From DASQFI01 sp963780895 (GTDB lineage: Bacteria; Acidobacteriota; Vicinamibacteria; Vicinamibacterales; SCN-69-37): DNA of 64,000 nt. The notes beneath the pieces were generated by a model. That model did no database searches. It saw only the letters and a program-made list of their open reading frames with translations, and was not told the DNA's origin. Location: assembly GCA_963780895.1 (NCBI GenBank), contig CAWAEG010000007.1:434001-498000 (forward strand), given 5' to 3'. Positions within the stretch are counted from its first letter, which is position 1; each line of letters begins with the position of its first letter. This document shows positions 37,323-45,697 of the stretch, in pieces. The translations under genes and the position numbers were made by a program.

Positions 37323-39464
37323 CTATCGAACCTCCACGACCCGCAGATCCACCGTCTTCGTTTCGCCCCATCCTACCGTTACGCGCGTCGCGCGCCCGAC
37401 GGCCTTCTTGAAGAAGTCAGGCTCCTGCCACGCATCGATGTCGTCCGGTCGAAGGGCGATGACCGAGTAGGCGCCCGCGGGCAGCGATGGAAACTCAAAT
37501 GTCCCCGCATTCGACGCCGACATCGTCTTGATCCGCATCGGCCAGATGCCGAAGTCGGTCCATCGGGTGGGGTCGCTGGGGAAGAGCACGATCCCCGCGC
37601 CGGCGGCGCCCTGACCCTGCGCGTCGACGACCACGCCGCTCACGATCGCCGCCGCGCTGGTGATCGTCACGACCGCGCCCGAGAAATCCTGGCCACCGGT
37701 GGCGTCGATGGGCGTATCGGTCACGTCTTGGCCGTTCAGGAATACGGACTTCAGGATCCACGGCGATGACAGGTTGGCGCGAATGAGATACCGCCCGGGC
37801 TGCAGTCCCAGAATCTCGAAGTCGTCGCCGACGGTGTTAGAGGGGCCCTCCGTTCGCGGGAGTCCCAGCCTGGGATCGCCGTTGGCTGGTTCCGCGCGCA
37901 GCGATACAAACCCCGGGCGCGGCGTGGCGGGCTTCCGCGCATCGTGCTCGAAGACCATGTGGCCGCGGACGCTGGCGGCGGCGCGGAGCTGGATCACGAC
38001 GTCGACGATGTCCCGGCCGCTCACGACGACCTTGGCGCTCCCGGTCGCGCCGTTGACGAATCGCCCAGCCGCGAAGCTGCTCCGCGTCAGGTACGCGAGC
38101 CCGGCGGATCCCGACGTCATGTCGTTGGCGGACCACCCGGAACCGGTGACGCCTGGCGGCCGCGGCGGATAGCCCGGCTGGCTCAATGTGTCGATGAATG
38201 AACGCGATCCGGCATGTTCCACGTACTCGCTGTGCCCGCGCACGACATCGAGCAGGTACGATCCGGCGGCCACGTTCAGGAACGTGAACGAGCCGTCTGA
38301 AGAGACGATGGTCGTGGCCGCCTCGCCGCCGAGTCCAAGCTCCTCGAGTCCGGCCGGCACGAGCCGCAGGCTCAGTTGCGCGAGGGCATCCGGAGGGCCC
38401 ACGACTCTACCTGCCACGCGCACGGCGGGTACCGGATCGAGTTTGATGTCCACGTTGTCCCGCTCTTCACCGTGGTGAAGCTCGACGACCGCGGCGTCGG
38501 CAGGAGAGGTCGCCGCCGGATGGAACACGATCGGGTAGGTCTGCGGACGGCCGTTGATCGGCGGAGGCGGCGTCGGAAAATTGCTGCCCAGCACGAGTCT
38601 GGTCGCCGTACCAAGATCGAGCGCGGTTTCGGCCGGCACCTCCCGCGTCGACGCCATCTGTTCGCTCATTCCCGCAATCGCCGCCGCACTCATGGTCGTT
38701 GGCACCGACCATTGGATCGACGGCACCGTGACGTAGAAACGCCCCGGGCGCAGTCCGGAGATCCGGTATCTGCCGCGATCGTCCGTCATGCCCGACGCAG
38801 ATGCGATCAGATGTGTCTGGCCGGCAATGCGGCGTTGCGCCAGCACCCGGACGTAGACGTTCACGACCGGATCGCCGTGCTCATCCGTAACCGCGCCGCC
38901 GACGGCGGCCGGCCGCCAGAGCACGATCCGTGTGTTGTTCACCCACTGGCCGTCGGTGAGCGAGAGCATCCCCGTCGGAGCGTTCGATGCCACCTCGCGG
39001 CCGTACGTGCCGTCGAAGTAGCCGAACTTGCTCGCGGCGAGCGAATAGTTCTCGCCGGCCGGAAGATTCGTAAACGCGAAGCGGCCCTTGCCGTCCGTGA
39101 GTTGGCGGCTCTGCGGGCCGACCGGTTCGCGGCCTCGGGTCAGCGACACGACGGCACCCGCAATGGGTTCTTTGGATGTGCCGTCGACGACGACGCCGGT
39201 GATGGCGGCGGTGAGCGCCTGCGGCCTGCGCGGAGCCTTCAGCCCGGACGCTGGGGGTGGGGCCCCAGCGTCAGCAAGAGAGGATAGCGAGTCTGCGAGC
39301 GCCGGAGCGCGCGAGTGGGGGTGGGGCCCCACGAGCAGCTGAGAAAAGAGGACTCGCTGGCTGCCGGGAGGCTGGGAAGGCGGAAGGCCAGGCACGGTCA
39401 GGAGGACGCCGATCAGGGCTCCTCCACACCAGCACTCCGCTCGCCGTCGACTCTCCACCGGCAT
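37323..39464 (-). CDS. Exported carboxypeptidase-regulatory-like repeat protein
   Basis: 713 residues from the ATG at 39464 (MPVESRRRAECWCGGALIGV). Between the signal peptide and the first Cna-like domain (ALTAAITGVVVDGTSKEPIA) lies an odd stretch, LLVGPHPHSRAPALADSLSS then LADAGAPPPASG, encoded by a repeat with two gggggtggggcccca copies. The rest has sandwich repeats (AVGGAVTDEHGDPVVNVYVR; SAAIVSGVVVDAQGQGAAGA) and the same C-terminal layout as the gene at 35407 (YSVIALRPDDIDAWQEPDFF against YLIAALMDVDPDEWQTPTFL). The two are paralogues and probably co-transcribed. Role unknown; likely periplasmic or surface-located. Confidence 0.82.
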   Translation of the reverse strand: MPVESRRRAECWCGGALIGVLLTVPGLPPSQPPGSQRVLFSQLLVGPHPHSRAPALADSLSSLADAGAPPPASGLKAPRRPQALTAAITGVVVDGTSKEPIAGAVVSLTRGREPVGPQSRQLTDGKGRFAFTNLPAGENYSLAASKFGYFDGTYGREVASNAPTGMLSLTDGQWVNNTRIVLWRPAAVGGAVTDEHGDPVVNVYVRVLAQRRIAGQTHLIASASGMTDDRGRYRISGLRPGRFYVTVPSIQWSVPTTMSAAAIAGMSEQMASTREVPAETALDLGTATRLVLGSNFPTPPPPINGRPQTYPIVFHPAATSPADAAVVELHHGEERDNVDIKLDPVPAVRVAGRVVGPPDALAQLSLRLVPAGLEELGLGGEAATTIVSSDGSFTFLNVAAGSYLLDVVRGHSEYVEHAGSRSFIDTLSQPGYPPRPPGVTGSGWSANDMTSGSAGLAYLTRSSFAAGRFVNGATGSAKVVVSGRDIVDVVIQLRAAASVRGHMVFEHDARKPATPRPGFVSLRAEPANGDPRLGLPRTEGPSNTVGDDFEILGLQPGRYLIRANLSSPWILKSVFLNGQDVTDTPIDATGGQDFSGAVVTITSAAAIVSGVVVDAQGQGAAGAGIVLFPSDPTRWTDFGIWPMRIKTMSASNAGTFEFPSLPAGAYSVIALRPDDIDAWQEPDFFKKAVGRATRVTVGWGETKTVDLRVVEVR
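39248..39357. repeat. Palindrome-bearing repeat inside coding sequence
   Basis: Two direct 15-bp copies of gggggtggggcccca at 39253-39267 and 39317-39331. The first lies in a hairpin with 10-bp arms at 39248-39257 and 39263-39272; gcgagtc at 39287-39293 pairs with gactcgc at 39351-39357. It encodes the HPHSRAPALADS region just after the signal peptide of the exported protein. Confidence 0.75.
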
Positions 39465-39553
39465 GGCCTTAAGGACCCCGGCTGGCGCCAAACGTTCCAC
39501 GTCCGGGCGAATGACATGATCGCCCACGGCCGGGGTTGTATCCAGGAGAGCGA

Positions 39554-40063
39554 GTGGCCGACGCCGACGTCCTGTTCGCCGAGCACCGCCACGGAGTGTT
39601 CCGCTACCTGTGCCGCATCGTGGGCCAGACCGAGGCGGCCCACGATCTGACGCAGGAGGTGTTCCTCCGCGTGGCTCGCACGCGCGTGCCGGATGCGGAT
39701 CCGGCCTCCCTGCGCGCGTGGGTGTTCCGGATCGCCCGGAACCTCGCGCTCAATCACCTGCGCGACGGGCAGCGGCGGCCCCACCTCGTCGAGGCGGCCG
39801 ATCGCGCCGAACCGGCCGTGCAGGAACTGGGCGCGGCGCTGAACGAGGCGCTCGCCGCCCTTTCGGAAACCGACCGCGACGTGTTCCTGCTGCGTGAGAT
39901 GGCCGGGCTGCGGTACGGCGAGATCGCGGACGCGTGTGACCTGACCGTCGATGCCGTGCGGGCGCGGCTGCACCGCGCGAGGCAGCAGTTGAGGACGACG
40001 CTCGATGGGCCCCTCTTGATTCACCGCCGGCGGCCAGTATCGCTCGGCGACGGAGAACGATGA
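39554..40063 (+). CDS. ECF sigma factor
   Basis: 169 residues. The GTG at 39554 is preceded by CAGGAGAG; an upstream TTG at 39536 is unlikely. Region 2: LFAEHRHGVFRYLCRIVGQT, then DLTQEVFLRVARTR and WVFRIARNLALNHLRD. Region 4: LSETDRDVFLLREMAGLRYG followed by EIADACDLTVDAVRARLHRA. The next gene starts inside its last codons (ATGATG at 40060), as expected for a sigma/anti-sigma pair. It would direct RNA polymerase to promoters of a small stress or surface regulon, possibly including its own operon. Confidence 0.92.
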   Translation: MADADVLFAEHRHGVFRYLCRIVGQTEAAHDLTQEVFLRVARTRVPDADPASLRAWVFRIARNLALNHLRDGQRRPHLVEAADRAEPAVQELGAALNEALAALSETDRDVFLLREMAGLRYGEIADACDLTVDAVRARLHRARQQLRTTLDGPLLIHRRRPVSLGDGER

Positions 40064-40512
40064 TGTCCGATTTGCACGACTGCATTGGCGCGTTCGCCGA
40101 CGGCGAGCCGGTGGATCCGGCGCTGCTCGAACGGGCCCTCGCGGAGCCGGAGGGTCGGGCTTACCTGATCGACGTCCTGGTGCTTCGCGGGTGGTACGGC
40201 CATCGCGGGTCCGGTGCGGAGCTCGATCGAGTCGGCGGCCATGACTCCGGGTCGGTCGCCGGCGTCGGCCCGGTGAAAGCACCGGGGCCAACGGGACGCG
40301 GCCGTTGGCGGACGGCGGTCGCGGCGCTGGTCACCGCCGGGGTGCTGGGCGGTTACATCGCCGGCCGCCAGAGCGTGCCGCGTGACGCGGCCGAGCGCGC
40401 TGCGGCGGCCCGTCAGGCGAAGTCCGACACGAGCGTCACGGCGCCGGCGCCGACGCAGATCATCAAACTCGAGCCGGGCGTCGACTGGAACGAGCGCGGA
40501 GGAGGCGACTGA
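40060..40512 (+). CDS. Probable anti-sigma factor, single-pass membrane protein
   Basis: 150 residues. The N-terminus (MMSDLHDCIGAFADGEPVDP, then ALLERALAEPEGRAYLIDVL) has the acidic helical character of anti-sigma domains but no zinc motif (only one Cys). A single membrane segment lies near 88-105 (TAVAALVTAGVLGGYIAG), followed by a short periplasmic tail ending QIIKLEPGVDWNERGGGD. Position directly after, and overlapping, an ECF sigma gene is the main reason for the call. Overlaps the next gene by one base (TGATG at 40510-40514). Confidence 0.7.
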   Translation: MMSDLHDCIGAFADGEPVDPALLERALAEPEGRAYLIDVLVLRGWYGHRGSGAELDRVGGHDSGSVAGVGPVKAPGPTGRGRWRTAVAALVTAGVLGGYIAGRQSVPRDAAERAAAARQAKSDTSVTAPAPTQIIKLEPGVDWNERGGGD

Positions 40513-41564
40513 TGCTGCGCTTGCTGACGCTCGCGGCGCTCGCGATCGCCGGCGCCTCCACGGCCAGGGCCCAGGAGCCCGCGACCGAGCTCGGCCTTCG
40601 GATCGGGCTTCACTCCCAACAGGCGAGCGGCCGGTTTGCGGGTTTTGCAGGCGATTCCGGGACCGAATCCTTCGAGAGTTATGCCTGGGCAAACGAAACA
40701 CTTTGCCTGCTCTCGGCGAGCGTCCGCGAGCCGGCGACGACTCCGGCCGTCGGCTGGTTTTTTCGCGGCCGTGTGGTCAAGCGCACCGGCGACGAATTCC
40801 TCGTGGACATCGAATGGGCGCGGCTATGGGACCACAACACGCGGCTCCCGAATGGTCCGAAGGGATCGATGCAAGTGACGCTGCGCACCGGCGAGCCGTT
40901 GACGCTCGACGAGGTGACGCCGGCGGTCGGTGGCTGTCCGGTCATCGGTGCGAGGTTGGAAGCGGCCATCTTGCCGCAGGTGCGTCCGCGGCGGCTCGGT
41001 GGCGGCGGTGGCGGCGGTGGCGGCGGTGGAGGCGTGTACGGCGGCGCGTCCGGCGGCGGAACGACCGGCGCGCGTGCCGGTGCCGGTTCTTCCGGCGGTG
41101 GGACAGCCGTCAGCGGATCCGCACGCGATCCGGCCGAGCGCGCGCTCTCGGCACTCGAGACGTATCGTCAGCAGTTCAACGCCGAAGTGTGGCTCGTCCA
41201 CAAGCTGCCGTCCGGGACCGAAGACGTGCAGCGGATCACGTTCGTGTTCGGTTCGATGTCCACACAGTTCGCGTTTCCCCCGATTGAGGTCGTGAAAGAC
41301 GGCGAGAAAGCGACCGTAGATGTGGAAGGCATCCTCAAGGTTGGAGCGCCCGGCGGGCAGGAGAAACTCATCGTTTCCCTCAACCGCACGATCAGGAAGA
41401 AAACCGGCGAAATTGGAGGAAGCATCAAACAGCTGAATCTTCCTGGGGCCAGCGAGGTGCTTTCGTTCGAACTGCCCTCGATGACGTCGAAAGTGGATCC
41501 GAGCTACCGTGCCCACTTCGAAGGGCACTCGTTCTCGGTCAGGCTCCGGGTGACGCCGAGATAA
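40512..41564 (+). CDS. Exported protein with poly-glycine linker
   Basis: 350 residues. Signal peptide MLRLLTLAALAIAGASTARA. An N-terminal domain (about 25-155) has two Cys (ETLCLLSAS, VGGCPVIGAR) that could pair. A linker follows with a run of 12 glycines and further Gly/Ser/Thr (about 162-200), then a C-terminal domain (about 205-350) beginning ERALSALETYRQQFNAEVWL and ending HFEGHSFSVRLRVTPR. No family recognised. It is the third gene of a sigma/anti-sigma operon with one-base overlap, so it may be the envelope sensor or the effector of that system. The glycine tract is encoded by tandem ggcggt, prone to length change. Confidence 0.7.
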   Translation: MLRLLTLAALAIAGASTARAQEPATELGLRIGLHSQQASGRFAGFAGDSGTESFESYAWANETLCLLSASVREPATTPAVGWFFRGRVVKRTGDEFLVDIEWARLWDHNTRLPNGPKGSMQVTLRTGEPLTLDEVTPAVGGCPVIGARLEAAILPQVRPRRLGGGGGGGGGGGGVYGGASGGGTTGARAGAGSSGGGTAVSGSARDPAERALSALETYRQQFNAEVWLVHKLPSGTEDVQRITFVFGSMSTQFAFPPIEVVKDGEKATVDVEGILKVGAPGGQEKLIVSLNRTIRKKTGEIGGSIKQLNLPGASEVLSFELPSMTSKVDPSYRAHFEGHSFSVRLRVTPR

Positions 41565-41576
41565 AAGACCCCCCGG

Positions 41577-41616
41577 GCCAATTGCTCAATTACCCAATTC
41601 CCCAATTACCCGATTC
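41577..41616. repeat. caattaccc word repeat
   Basis: About 40 bp of caattgct, caattaccc, caattcccc and caattacccg in tandem between the converging exported protein and tricorn genes. Same words as the palindrome at 9837-10000, but only one orientation, so no hairpin. Confidence 0.75.
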
Positions 41617-44600
41617 TCATTCCCCTCCCCTGTACTGCCACAGCCCTTCCTTCAGCATCTTCATGACTTCGTCGACCGCCGCCTGCAGCTCGCGATCGAC
41701 GCCCTTCAGCTCGTCTTCCGGCGTGTTTTCGATCCACACGTCCGGCGCGACGCCGAAGTTCTCGAGGTTGATGCCGAAGTTGTTCGGACGTTCCGGGTCA
41801 TACGTGACGACGAGCGAGCCGGGCGTGCGAATCGAGCCGCCGTTGATGAGCGCATAGGAGCCGGTCGCGATGACCGCCGCCGACGTCGGGTTGCCGACGA
41901 GACGGCCGAGGCCGAGCTGCTTGAACGCCATCGGCGTGACCTCGCTGTCTGACGCCGACCGCCAGTTGATCATCATGACTTTCGGTCCGGCGATCGCCTG
42001 CCGCGGCCGGCGGCCCCAGCTCGGCGCGCCCCAGCGGCTGTTCCAGTATTCGTACGGCCGGCGCTCGAGGAGATCGATGATCTGCTGGTCGGTGTTGCCG
42101 CCGCCGTTGTAGCGGATGTCGACGATGATTCCCTTCTTGTTCCAGAACTGATCGACTTCGTTCTGGAATCGGACGAGCGACGGCTGGTTCATCGACTGGA
42201 TATGCACGTACGCGATCTGGCCGCCCGTCGCTTTGTCCACGAATTCACGGTTCTTTCGCACCCACTCCTCGTACTTCAGGCTGTTCAGGGACGCGACCGA
42301 CCGGATGCGGATGTCGCGTTTGTCCTGACCCGCCGGTGAGGACGCGGCGGTCACCGTGACGTATTCGTTCAGCGGGCTGTTGAGGAGAGCGTAGTAGTTG
42401 TCGCCGGCCTTGATCGGCGTGCCGTCGATCGCGGTGATGTAGTCGCCGACCTTGACGTTGATCCATTCCTTGTCGGCCGGGCCATCGCGATAGATGTGGG
42501 TGACCTTGTAGCCGCCGCCGTCCGGCGCCATTTCGAATCCCAGGAACCGCGCCTGATACACGGACGGCTGAGGATCGCTGTCCGGTCCGCTCACGCCCGT
42601 GTGCGAGGCGTTGAGCTCGCCGATCATCTCGTTGGCCAGGTCGTAGACGTCTTCGTTCGCCCCGACGTACTTGAGCATCGGCTCGTACTTCGCGCGGATC
42701 GCGTTCCAGTCCTTGCCGTGCATCTTCTCGTCGTAGAACCGGTACTTCATGACGCGCCAGGACTCGTTCAGGATCTGCGCCCACTCCTCGCGTTCGTCCA
42801 CCCGGACGTTCAAGGTGAAGTTCACGCGCGTGCGACGCCGCTGCCCGGTCAGCTCGAGCTGAAAGAGCTCGTTGTTCTCGGTAAAGAAGGCGCGCCGGCG
42901 ATCGGCCGTGGGGGTGAGGCCCTGGAACGCGCCGGCGACGAGGCGCTGCCGATCGCGGCCGTCGATCCCGATGGAGAAGAGCGCGGGCCCTTGATCGTCG
43001 CGCGAGCGGAAGAAGATCGTCCGGCCGTCTTGTGACAGGAAGTAGCTCTGCACGGCCTGGTCGCCGGTCGTGATCGCCACCGCTCGCCGATCGATGCGCG
43101 TGATGTCGGGCGTCGTCAGCGGTGCCGGCGGCTGATTCTGGCCGCCGCGTCCACCGCCGCCTTCGCCAGCGCCCCGGCCTTGGCCCGCCGAAGCGACCGC
43201 GTCGTCGGGCGCGGAGGCGGCGCCACGGCCGCGATTACCCTGCGCCCGGCGTTCACGCTCGCGGACGAGCGGGTCGTTCGGATCTTCGGTGAGACGGGCC
43301 AGCGAGACGACGAAGAGCTGGTTCACGCCGTCGTTGCGATCGGAGATGAACACGACTCGGCGGCCGTCGGGCGTGATCGTGCCCTGCGATTCGGTCCATG
43401 GACTCTGTGTCACGTTCAACTCGCGGCGGGTGTCCACCTCGAACAGGAACACTTCCGAGTTCTGATCGGCGTCGCGCTTGGTGAACACGAGCCACTTCCC
43501 GTCGCCAGACCAGCCCGTGACTGCATACCCGCCGGCGATGTTGTAGCCGAGCTCCGTCGTCTGACCGGACTCGGCCGTGGTCACGAACAGCCGGTTGGCC
43601 GCCGTCCACGCGAATCGGGTCGAATCGGGCGACCAGCCGTCGATCGACTTGCCGAGCGACTCGTGCGTGGTGAGCTTCTTCTTCGCGCCTGATTCCCGGT
43701 CGTACAGCCAGATCTCTTCTTCCCGGCTCTCGTCGGATCGGTACGCCATCCAGCGGCCGTTCGGGGAGAAGACCCCGCCGCGCTGCCGCCACGAGCTCGA
43801 GGTCACCTGACGCTTCTCGCCGACGTCGGGATCGGTCGGAATGATGAAGACCTCGCCGTGGAAGTCGACGGCCGCGTAGTCTCCGTCCGCGGCGATCGCA
43901 AAGCCGTCCATCCGGTTCTGCGCCGGCAGAAAACTGATGAGGTTGGTGTTGGGATCGAACGCGAGATCGATCGTGACGCGCGTGGGCGTCCGGCTGCCGA
44001 CCTTCAGCGTCCAGATCTCGAAGTCGTTTTCGTACGCGATCGTCGACCCGTCCGGGCTCATCGACGGAAACTGCACGCCGTCGTCGGTGTGAGTCGTGAC
44101 CTGTTGCGGCTGGCCGCCCGTCGGTGCGATGCGCCAGATGTTGAAATGACCGCTCCGCTCGGACGAGAAGTAGATCTGCCCGTCGCCGCCCCACATCGGG
44201 TAGACGTCCTGCGTGAAGTTCTTGTAGTCCTTGACGTTCGTGTCGGTGAGCCGCGTGATGCGCTGCGTCTTGAGATCCTGAATCCAGACGTCATCCGATC
44301 GATTGCCGCGGTAGCCCTTCCGCCAGTAGCTGCCGCCCATCCGGTTGAAGGCCAGCGTCGATCCGTCCTGTTTGATCATCCCTTGTACGCCGCCGTCGAT
44401 CGGCAGCGGCGTGGGCAGACCACCGTTGACCGGCACGACGTGGATGGGGCTGCGCCACGGACTCACCGCGCGGCTGGTCGTGACCAGGATGCCTGTGCCG
44501 TCGGGCGTCCAGTTGAGCACCGTATCAGGTACGGTGTTGAACGTCAGCTGTTTGGGCTCGCCGCCGGTCGCCGGCACGACGAACACGTCAGCGTTGCCGA

Positions 44601-44853
44601 ATCGGTCGCTCGTGAACGCGACCAGCTTGCCGTCCGGTGAGAGCCGCGGGAAGGTGTCGCGCGCGATGTGCGCGGTGAGGCGCACGGGATTCGATCCGTT
44701 TTCATTCGCGATCCAGATGTCGCCGTGGTAGCTGAAGACGAGCTTGCCCTGGCTGGCGTGCGGATACCGCGCGAACTTGACCGGCTCGGCCATGGCGGTC
44801 GAGGCCATCAGGCCCAGGGCGAGGCTGAAGGCGTAGCGGAGGACGTTGCGCAT
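41617..44853 (-). CDS. Tricorn-like S41 family protease
   Basis: 1078 residues from the ATG at 44853, with AAGGA upstream; the frame continues to 44976 through a palindrome and is rejected there. Signal peptide (NVLRYAFSLALGLMASTAMA). Two beta-propellers of PD40 blades follow (LVFSYHGDIWIANENGSNPV; VAFTSDRFGNADVFVVPATG), with a Gly/Arg/Gln-rich loop near 570-600. Then come a C1 helical domain (WAQILNESWRVMKYRFYDEK), a PDZ domain (INVKVGDYITAIDGTPIKAG) and an S41 catalytic domain (GIIVDIRYNGGGNTDQQIID; INWRSASDSEVTPMAFKQLG, nucleophile Ser near 968). Bacterial tricorn relatives are periplasmic peptidases that degrade oligopeptides. The upstream palindrome at 44951-44990 separates it from the QHNDH operon. 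Confidence 0.94.
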   Translation of the reverse strand: MRNVLRYAFSLALGLMASTAMAEPVKFARYPHASQGKLVFSYHGDIWIANENGSNPVRLTAHIARDTFPRLSPDGKLVAFTSDRFGNADVFVVPATGGEPKQLTFNTVPDTVLNWTPDGTGILVTTSRAVSPWRSPIHVVPVNGGLPTPLPIDGGVQGMIKQDGSTLAFNRMGGSYWRKGYRGNRSDDVWIQDLKTQRITRLTDTNVKDYKNFTQDVYPMWGGDGQIYFSSERSGHFNIWRIAPTGGQPQQVTTHTDDGVQFPSMSPDGSTIAYENDFEIWTLKVGSRTPTRVTIDLAFDPNTNLISFLPAQNRMDGFAIAADGDYAAVDFHGEVFIIPTDPDVGEKRQVTSSSWRQRGGVFSPNGRWMAYRSDESREEEIWLYDRESGAKKKLTTHESLGKSIDGWSPDSTRFAWTAANRLFVTTAESGQTTELGYNIAGGYAVTGWSGDGKWLVFTKRDADQNSEVFLFEVDTRRELNVTQSPWTESQGTITPDGRRVVFISDRNDGVNQLFVVSLARLTEDPNDPLVRERERRAQGNRGRGAASAPDDAVASAGQGRGAGEGGGGRGGQNQPPAPLTTPDITRIDRRAVAITTGDQAVQSYFLSQDGRTIFFRSRDDQGPALFSIGIDGRDRQRLVAGAFQGLTPTADRRRAFFTENNELFQLELTGQRRRTRVNFTLNVRVDEREEWAQILNESWRVMKYRFYDEKMHGKDWNAIRAKYEPMLKYVGANEDVYDLANEMIGELNASHTGVSGPDSDPQPSVYQARFLGFEMAPDGGGYKVTHIYRDGPADKEWINVKVGDYITAIDGTPIKAGDNYYALLNSPLNEYVTVTAASSPAGQDKRDIRIRSVASLNSLKYEEWVRKNREFVDKATGGQIAYVHIQSMNQPSLVRFQNEVDQFWNKKGIIVDIRYNGGGNTDQQIIDLLERRPYEYWNSRWGAPSWGRRPRQAIAGPKVMMINWRSASDSEVTPMAFKQLGLGRLVGNPTSAAVIATGSYALINGGSIRTPGSLVVTYDPERPNNFGINLENFGVAPDVWIENTPEDELKGVDRELQAAVDEVMKMLKEGLWQYRGGE

Positions 44854-44950
44854 GCGCGGCTCCTTGAGACCGAAGTCTACCGCAGGCCATGATCCCGGCC
44901 CCGATGGCCCACGACGACGGCCGGTCGCCAGCGCCCGATCGAACGGACAG

Positions 44951-44990
44951 CGTTTTCCAGATCGGTGTCGCGACACCGATCTGGAAAACG
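44951..44990. repeat. Perfect 40-bp palindrome (cgttttccagatcggtgtcg)
   Basis: Arms 44951-44970 and 44971-44990 pair perfectly with no loop, flanked by gacag and ggtctag. The qhpE stop codon is two bases away. The first 17 bp of the arm and the flanks recur at 61490-61622, where the centre is longer. It could end the qhp transcript, but there is no U-tract. Confidence 0.95.
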
Positions 44991-44992
44991 GT

Positions 44993-45697
44993 CTAGAAGC
45001 AGCGCGCGAGATCTTCCGCGGATCGGATCGTCGCGCCCTCGATCGCGAGCGCCAGTAAACCGGTCGCGTTCGCCACGGCGAAGCTCGCGCCCTTGAAGTT
45101 GCGCGCGGTCTCCACGCCGGGAATCGGCCTCGGGAAACCCGACGCCCGCACGACCGCGCCGCTGGCTGTGATCGTCACGACGAATGCGTCACGCGCGCAA
45201 GCCCAATCGGCTTCGACAGCGACCACGCGCGAGAGCGCCCCGGGCAGCCACACGATGCCGTTCTGCGGCGCCGCGGCCACGACCACCGAGCCGCGGCTGA
45301 CGGCGTCGTCGACTGCCTGCTCGAGCAGAGGACGATGCGTGACGTCCGACGTGCCGAGGCTGAGATTGACGAGGGCGACGCCCTGCGCCGCCGACCAGCG
45401 GATCGCGGCGGCCAGGACCTCGGCCGTCGTGGCCAGCGCGCGATCGAAGACCTTCACGGGAATCAGGACCGCATCGGGCGCCTTCTCGCGGATCGCGGCG
45501 GCGACCGCGGTGCCATGGCCGAGCCGATCGCTTGTGTCGGAGTGCGTGTGCTCCGCGCCGTCAATCACAACGCCGGACGACACGCCCCCGACGTGTGGAT
45601 GAGCCGCGTGAATTCCGCTGTCCACGACGGCGATGCGCACGCCGCGGCCCGTGCGTCCCGCGAACGTCGCCAGCGAGAGCGCGACCGATCCGGTCAC
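44993..45697 (-). CDS. qhpE: Subtilisin-like protease of QHNDH maturation (QhpE)
   Basis: 234 residues, GTG at 45697 overlapping the qhpF stop (GTGA). S8 catalytic triad: Asp in IAVVDSGIHAAHPH (about 25), His in DRLGHGTAVAAAIRE (about 62) and Ser in FKGASFAVANATGLL (about 208, GxSxA). Short for a subtilisin and without a signal peptide or prodomain, which matches QhpE: a cytoplasmic serine protease that removes the leader of the crosslinked gamma subunit. The last gene of the minus-strand qhp operon. Family assignment rests on the combination of fold and neighbours; the fold alone would only say S8 peptidase. Confidence 0.85.
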   Translation of the reverse strand: MTGSVALSLATFAGRTGRGVRIAVVDSGIHAAHPHVGGVSSGVVIDGAEHTHSDTSDRLGHGTAVAAAIREKAPDAVLIPVKVFDRALATTAEVLAAAIRWSAAQGVALVNLSLGTSDVTHRPLLEQAVDDAVSRGSVVVAAAPQNGIVWLPGALSRVVAVEADWACARDAFVVTITASGAVVRASGFPRPIPGVETARNFKGASFAVANATGLLALAIEGATIRSAEDLARCF

